Assembly (NCBI RefSeq): GCF_037975245.1
Contig: NC_092566.1
Span: 9,468,001-9,532,000 of the forward strand
Origin: Apostichopus japonicus
Lineage: Eukaryota; Echinodermata; Holothuroidea; Aspidochirotida; Stichopodidae
Length of the DNA: 64,000 nucleotides
Reading direction: 5' to 3'
Position numbers and translations under genes: made by a program. Below, piece after piece: positions 59,770 through 64,000 of this stretch. Under the pieces are notes generated by a model. That model did no database searches and was not told where the DNA came from. It saw only the letters and a program-made list of their open reading frames with translations. Numbering within the stretch: the first letter of the stretch is position 1; each line of letters starts with the position of its first letter.

Positions 59770-62326
59770 GAGGGCAAAGTCATATACGGTAGTTGACATT
59801 AACTTTGAGTGCGGCATGTACCACTGGATTTCTCGTTTCTTCATATATCCATGAAAAGAAAAACACACTGAAGCAGTACCATTGACGAGTATACTCGACG
59901 TTTAACATGTAATAAGTGTTCTTGTGCGGAATCATGCTTTCATTGATTCTGGAATAAAACATCTGTGTTTCCGAGAACTCGATATAATTAGCCTGCTTTT
60001 GCAATGGTTAAAAATATAGTGAACTCCCAATCTGAAAGGTCGTGAGAAAAAAAAATCGTCATTGTGGTAGTTCTGGACGAGACATTTATCTGAACTTTCA
60101 GCACTATTTCAGTAATCCTAACATTGGACGGTTTTAGCTGACATCTATCCACACGAAATCATTCTAATTTATCCCCGATTACTGTGTAGCCTATGATAGG
60201 TCTACATGATATATAGACGGCATTATAGCTAGTCCATTGAACAGGCTAGGCCTTACACCGTCCGTATACGGGCAGCAAAGTATACTGACATGATGAACTT
60301 GAAGGGCCCTTAAATCCCTCGTTGAGTAACTTCTTCGATGAAGGTGAGTTTACAGTGGACGGGAGGGGCCGGGCCGGGCAGTAACCGGAGCAGGGCCACA
60401 ACCACGGTATAGGGGGCTGACAGAATATTACAAAAAATCCTCAGTGCTGCACAGTACATCAATATAGCATATACAATGTAAATACGATCCCGTAGCCTAA
60501 GCATTCGAAAATTCTTCAACATCGAATCCTTATTCGCAAATGATATAGCACCATTTTGCATCTATGATAAACACCCCTCCAATTTTATCGAAATTTTCAC
60601 CAGTGAGGATAAACTCCCCACCCCACCCACCCTGCCACCCACCCAGTACGCAAACATGTGGTTGCGCCCCTGTAGTGCAGGAAGTGAAGACAGAGACGGT
60701 TCTATACATACATGAAGTCTTAATGAGCCCGGACTTGTTCTTGTTAGTACTGTACTCGCTTGTATTTAGTGAATAAACTTTCCTCTATTTCAAATGATTA
60801 GTCAACCGAATAGGCATACATGGATAACGCTATATTGGTTGGTAAATGAATACTGTATGGTTAGCCAGCTTGTATCTGATAATGCAAATAACTTTCATAT
60901 CATTTTCAGCAAGTCACTGTCTTTCGGCGTTCCATATTACACCTGACCGCTTGGACAACGTCTGGGAGAGAATATTGTTAGTGTAGTACGGCTTTTCGAC
61001 CTTGATTTACCATATGGTTACTACACCATTTGAAAGCTAATGGGTTACGGAACCTGTACCCATTCGTTGTGTGTGCAAATGTACAAAATATGGTATCCCA
61101 GTGGCCCAAGCCACTCAAGTAACAAAGCAGTGGCTATATAGTCCTATGCTGTACAGAAATATAATACATGATGTCCTTGGAAGTTGGAGTTGATATGGTA
61201 ACTTCTTCTGTCAGAGTACATGCCAACGTATGTCAAAAAGTACTAGTCGTAGGCCTAATCTACGCTTGGACTTGGAGCGACAAGGTAGTATCACATACTG
61301 ACCAGAGTTAGGCCATAACTTTACAACTTGGAAGTCTGTACGGTACATGGGGATTCAAGTTTCGTTCATGGGCAGAAGTTTTTCCACTCACATTTTCCTC
61401 AATATTCTCCCCAAATCTGTGTGTTTGGATCAGAAATATGTGTTTATGCGTGCTTTGGGTGTAGCCTGGCCTTGGCTAGTCTATAGTAGGCCTACAACAA
61501 CTGTATGCCCCCTGGCCCTTCTGGCTAATGCCAGTCAGTCTAAGGAACTGGGACAGGCATGTAGATAGGTCTACAGCCTGTACATAAAGGGTTAAATTAA
61601 ATTAACGAATTTGGTATTTAGTGCACATACTCTTTGAGTACAGTATGAGTAGGGTCACATAAATGTGGGCTTGACCAAGTTTTGTAGCATACTGTATATG
61701 CTTTGGCAAGAAATTTGGAAAAGAGAAATGATCATTTCAATAGATTGATGGTCAGCAGAATGGAATATGCAGATCCTACCTAGATTAGTCTTGTATGGAA
61801 ACTGAACCGCTTGAAAATGATGACAAATTTAGAAGCTGCTGATAAGATATGGTCCCTGTGTGTGCATAAAACTTTAAAAGTTAATTCATTTAGTTCACAT
61901 TACTTAGAACAACAGTAGCTGTGTGGTGCCTTCAGCTTTTGAGGTTCTGCCTAACTTTGGCTCTTTATGTGTACGGATCATAATCGAATTGTGTAATATT
62001 AAACAATAGATTTGGCATTCTATACTATGGATGTCAGATGGACCTTCTGACTATATACCCTAAAGTCACTTTAAAAAAGAGTTTTAAACCCTGGGTGGAG
62101 AGTGAGGATAGGGGTGGGGATGACCCCAATAATTTTCATGGCAGTCGGTAATCTTCATGTGGGTGTGGTACTCCCATAGAGGACATTTTCAACACCGCTG
62201 AGCATCGCTGTACCGTCCAATATCTCCCCACCCCGATCCCCATCCCCGGACTTCAAATGCCTTTGATCCATACCCTTCAGCACTACTGCTTCCTTGATGA
62301 TGGTTTTTAAAGTATTTACAAATTTA
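59770..62326. other. Non-coding
   Basis: No gene seen. The frames at 60310, 60564 and 61347 have no recognisable domain or splice context. Confidence 0.5.
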
Positions 62327-62376
62327 TGGTTTTACACCTAAGCCGGAGGTTAACCTTCGGCTTAGGTGTAAAACCA
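62327..62376. repeat. 50-bp near-perfect palindrome
   Basis: TGGTTTTACACCTAAGCCG on the left is mirrored exactly on the right. The centre is AGGTTAACCT at 62347-62356, and there is a single mismatched pair near it. No spacer and no clear flanking duplication. Confidence 0.85.
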
Positions 62377-62593
62377 GCTTTGGTGCACTTCAATGCTCCC
62401 TTCTAAATAATTGTACATTCCTCAAATCCTGGCACTGTTTGTACTCCGAAGGCAAGAATTGGAAATCTCAGGTGAAATTAAGTCAACTCATTGGAAACAA
62501 CTGTAGCAAACACTATAATTTGCCACTTGAAGTAACACAATCTAATGTGTTTGAATCTCATGCTTGTTGTATACAAGGCCACTGTACTGTATG

Positions 62594-62805
62594 AGTAGTA
62601 GTGTAAGCTCAGTGGTTAACGCCGGTTTCTTTCAATCAAAAGGTCCTGAGTTGGAGTCACTCTAAGAATAATGTATGTCGTCCAGTTATAGAGCTGTAGA
62701 CAATTCATAGGCATGGACGTTAAAGATGAATCTAAGAGACTAACTTCGGTCAGCCTGCTGCAAGTTCCTGCTTGCAGGAGGATCTAAAATACGTACAAAC
62801 AAACA
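62594..62805 (+). repeat. tRNA-derived SINE, about 210 bp
   Basis: A box TAAGCTCAGTGGTTAACGCC and B box GGTCCTGAGTTGGAGTCACT lie about 30 bases apart. A tRNA-unrelated body follows with AGAGACTAACTTCGGTCAGC and the hairpin CTGCAAGTTCCTGCTTGCAG. The tail is A-rich with CAAACAAACAG. Ends are approximate and no target duplication was resolved. Confidence 0.75.
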
Positions 62806-63154
62806 GTTCCAGCTCCCGGGTTATAAATTACATGATAGTAGCAAGAACTAGTAACACTGCTCTTTGTAGATCATGTCCTGTACAAGCCTTAACACAGGCC
62901 TATCGTGATATTTGTGCATCTTGTGCTTACAGCATTCTGCACAAGATACAACAACTTAACTTTACTAAATTAATGAATTAAAAAGGCCAGAAGACAAGTT
63001 ATATGTGCTCAGATTGGAATTTCCTTTTAACTATTCTTGTATTAAGGATTTAAGAAAAAATTACACCCATCAGTCTGAACGCCAGTAACAGAAGTTTAGC
63101 AATATATACCGCACTGTACCCTTGTTTGAGGGACAATATAGGGCGTAATGTATA
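62806..63154. other. Non-coding
   Basis: No gene or bounded repeat seen. Confidence 0.5.
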
Positions 63155-63162
63155 TTTCTACT

Positions 63163-63942
63163 CAAGGGCGGCGGAACCGGGGGGGCACAGGGGGCACGTG
63201 CCCCCCCACTTTTCCTCAGGTTAAAAATGTGCCCTTTTTCTACATGAAAATTTCTAAATAAATAAAGAGTTTACAAAGCGAAACCCATGTCGAATGAAAT
63301 ATTTCGGGAAGTTTTAAATGTTTACTACCACAGGCGTAGGAGCCCAATTTGATTGGGGGGGGGGGGGGGCTGTAACGACTTGCCCGAAAAATATTAGCAA
63401 AATTTTTCGCGCGCTACGCGCGCGTTCAACACGTTAATGTGCATATCATATAGGTATGCGTTGGTTATTACATCGCATGCCAATAACATACAATCATTTG
63501 CCGTGTTATAACCCTTCCAAATTGGTTAGAATTATTGGCAAAGTCGTTACAATAATAATGATCATGATAATATCAGTTTAACCATTGAAAAACACATAGA
63601 AAAGTATTTTTCTTTCAGTATTTTGACATATTTCATTTGCTTTCATGCATTTATCGATCGCGTGTGCAGGGACTTGGACTTTATAATGATTTCACCTCAT
63701 TTTGTCTTTTTCCTTCTTTCCCAATTTGCACATTAGATATTGCAGTGCTAGTATGCATTGTTTCCTTGCGGAGGGGGGGGGGGGGGTTGCGTTGATGGAG
63801 TGATGTGCATACGCAAATAAGATAATACAATAAGAGTTATACAGGGTACTAAATATCAGGCTGCATCAGTCCAATCGAATTTCTGCAAAGTGCCCTTCGA
63901 CGTTGGTGCCCCCCCAGATTAAAAGTGCTTCCGCCGCCCTTG
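63163..63942. mobile_element. hAT-type element, 780 bp
   Basis: Ends CAAGGGCGGCGGAACCGGG and, inverted, CAAGGGCGGCGGAAGCAC. The perfect 8-bp duplication TTTCTACT lies at 63155-63162 and 63943-63950. It contains a truncated MITE starting at 63329. Non-coding. Confidence 0.9.
63329..63640 (-). mobile_element. Truncated copy of the 25696-26078 MITE
   Basis: Starts CACAGGCGTAGGAGCCCAAT and follows the reverse complement of 25696-26078 through CGAAAAATAT, GCATGCCAATAACATACAAT, GTGTTATAACCCTTCC and AACCATTGAAAAACACAT. It then loses similarity, with no right end. Inside it lies a CGCGCGCTACGCGCGCG palindrome near 63407-63423. Confidence 0.75.
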
Positions 63943-64000
63943 TTTCTACTGCTATAATGAAAACTGGCGATTAGAAAATTTGTTGTCCACTGGATCTTCA

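Overview
This is eukaryotic, intron-bearing, A+T-rich intergenic DNA dominated by transposable elements. It has no operons, ribosome binding sites or dense coding. Long G/C homopolymers, the frequent motif AGGCCTA, tRNA- and snRNA-derived repeats, Penelope-like elements (PLEs), CR1/L2-like LINE debris and many hAT-type miniature elements suggest a marine invertebrate deuterostome. An echinoderm is my best guess, from genome style only. I see no complete conventional host gene. The best host coding candidates are a first coding exon of a rhodopsin-like GPCR (49881-50083, minus, with a consensus splice donor), a 126-residue single-pass membrane protein or last exon (9206-9586, minus), and two weak exons at 825-933 and 1582-1822 (minus).

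Layout. 1-2600: weak exons and a mariner-like MITE. 2603-7503: a satellite of 26 units of about 189 bp with higher-order variants, then decayed units split by a 298-bp solo LTR (7929-8226). 9-12 kb: the small membrane ORF, a 34-bp perfect palindrome with an 8-bp target duplication, and a decayed hAT copy. 12.6-14.8 kb: a CR1/L2-like LINE pseudogene split by a 1024-bp foldback element. 18.4-21.7 kb: three hAT-type elements nested inside one another, each with a perfect 8-bp duplication. 22-34 kb: mostly featureless, with a MITE, a tRNA-Ser-like pseudogene and a long (ATC)n tract. 34-39.3 kb: two inverted copies of a non-autonomous hAT element, one carrying a 1223-bp solo LTR whose empty site survives in the other copy. 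39.67-44.17 kb: two PLE copies joined head to head, making a palindrome with 1.71-kb arms. 48.9-51.1 kb: a tRNA-like unit between (TA)n tracts, the GPCR exon and a repeat headed by the 5' part of U2 snRNA. 53-64 kb: a piggyBac-like MITE, a smaller foldback element nested in a hAT MITE, more hAT MITEs, a 50-bp palindrome and a tRNA-derived SINE.

The main content is therefore a readable insertion history. Many elements can be bounded to the base because their target duplications survive or because an uninterrupted copy of the target lies elsewhere in the window. All calls come from reading the sequence by eye; no database or folding program was used.
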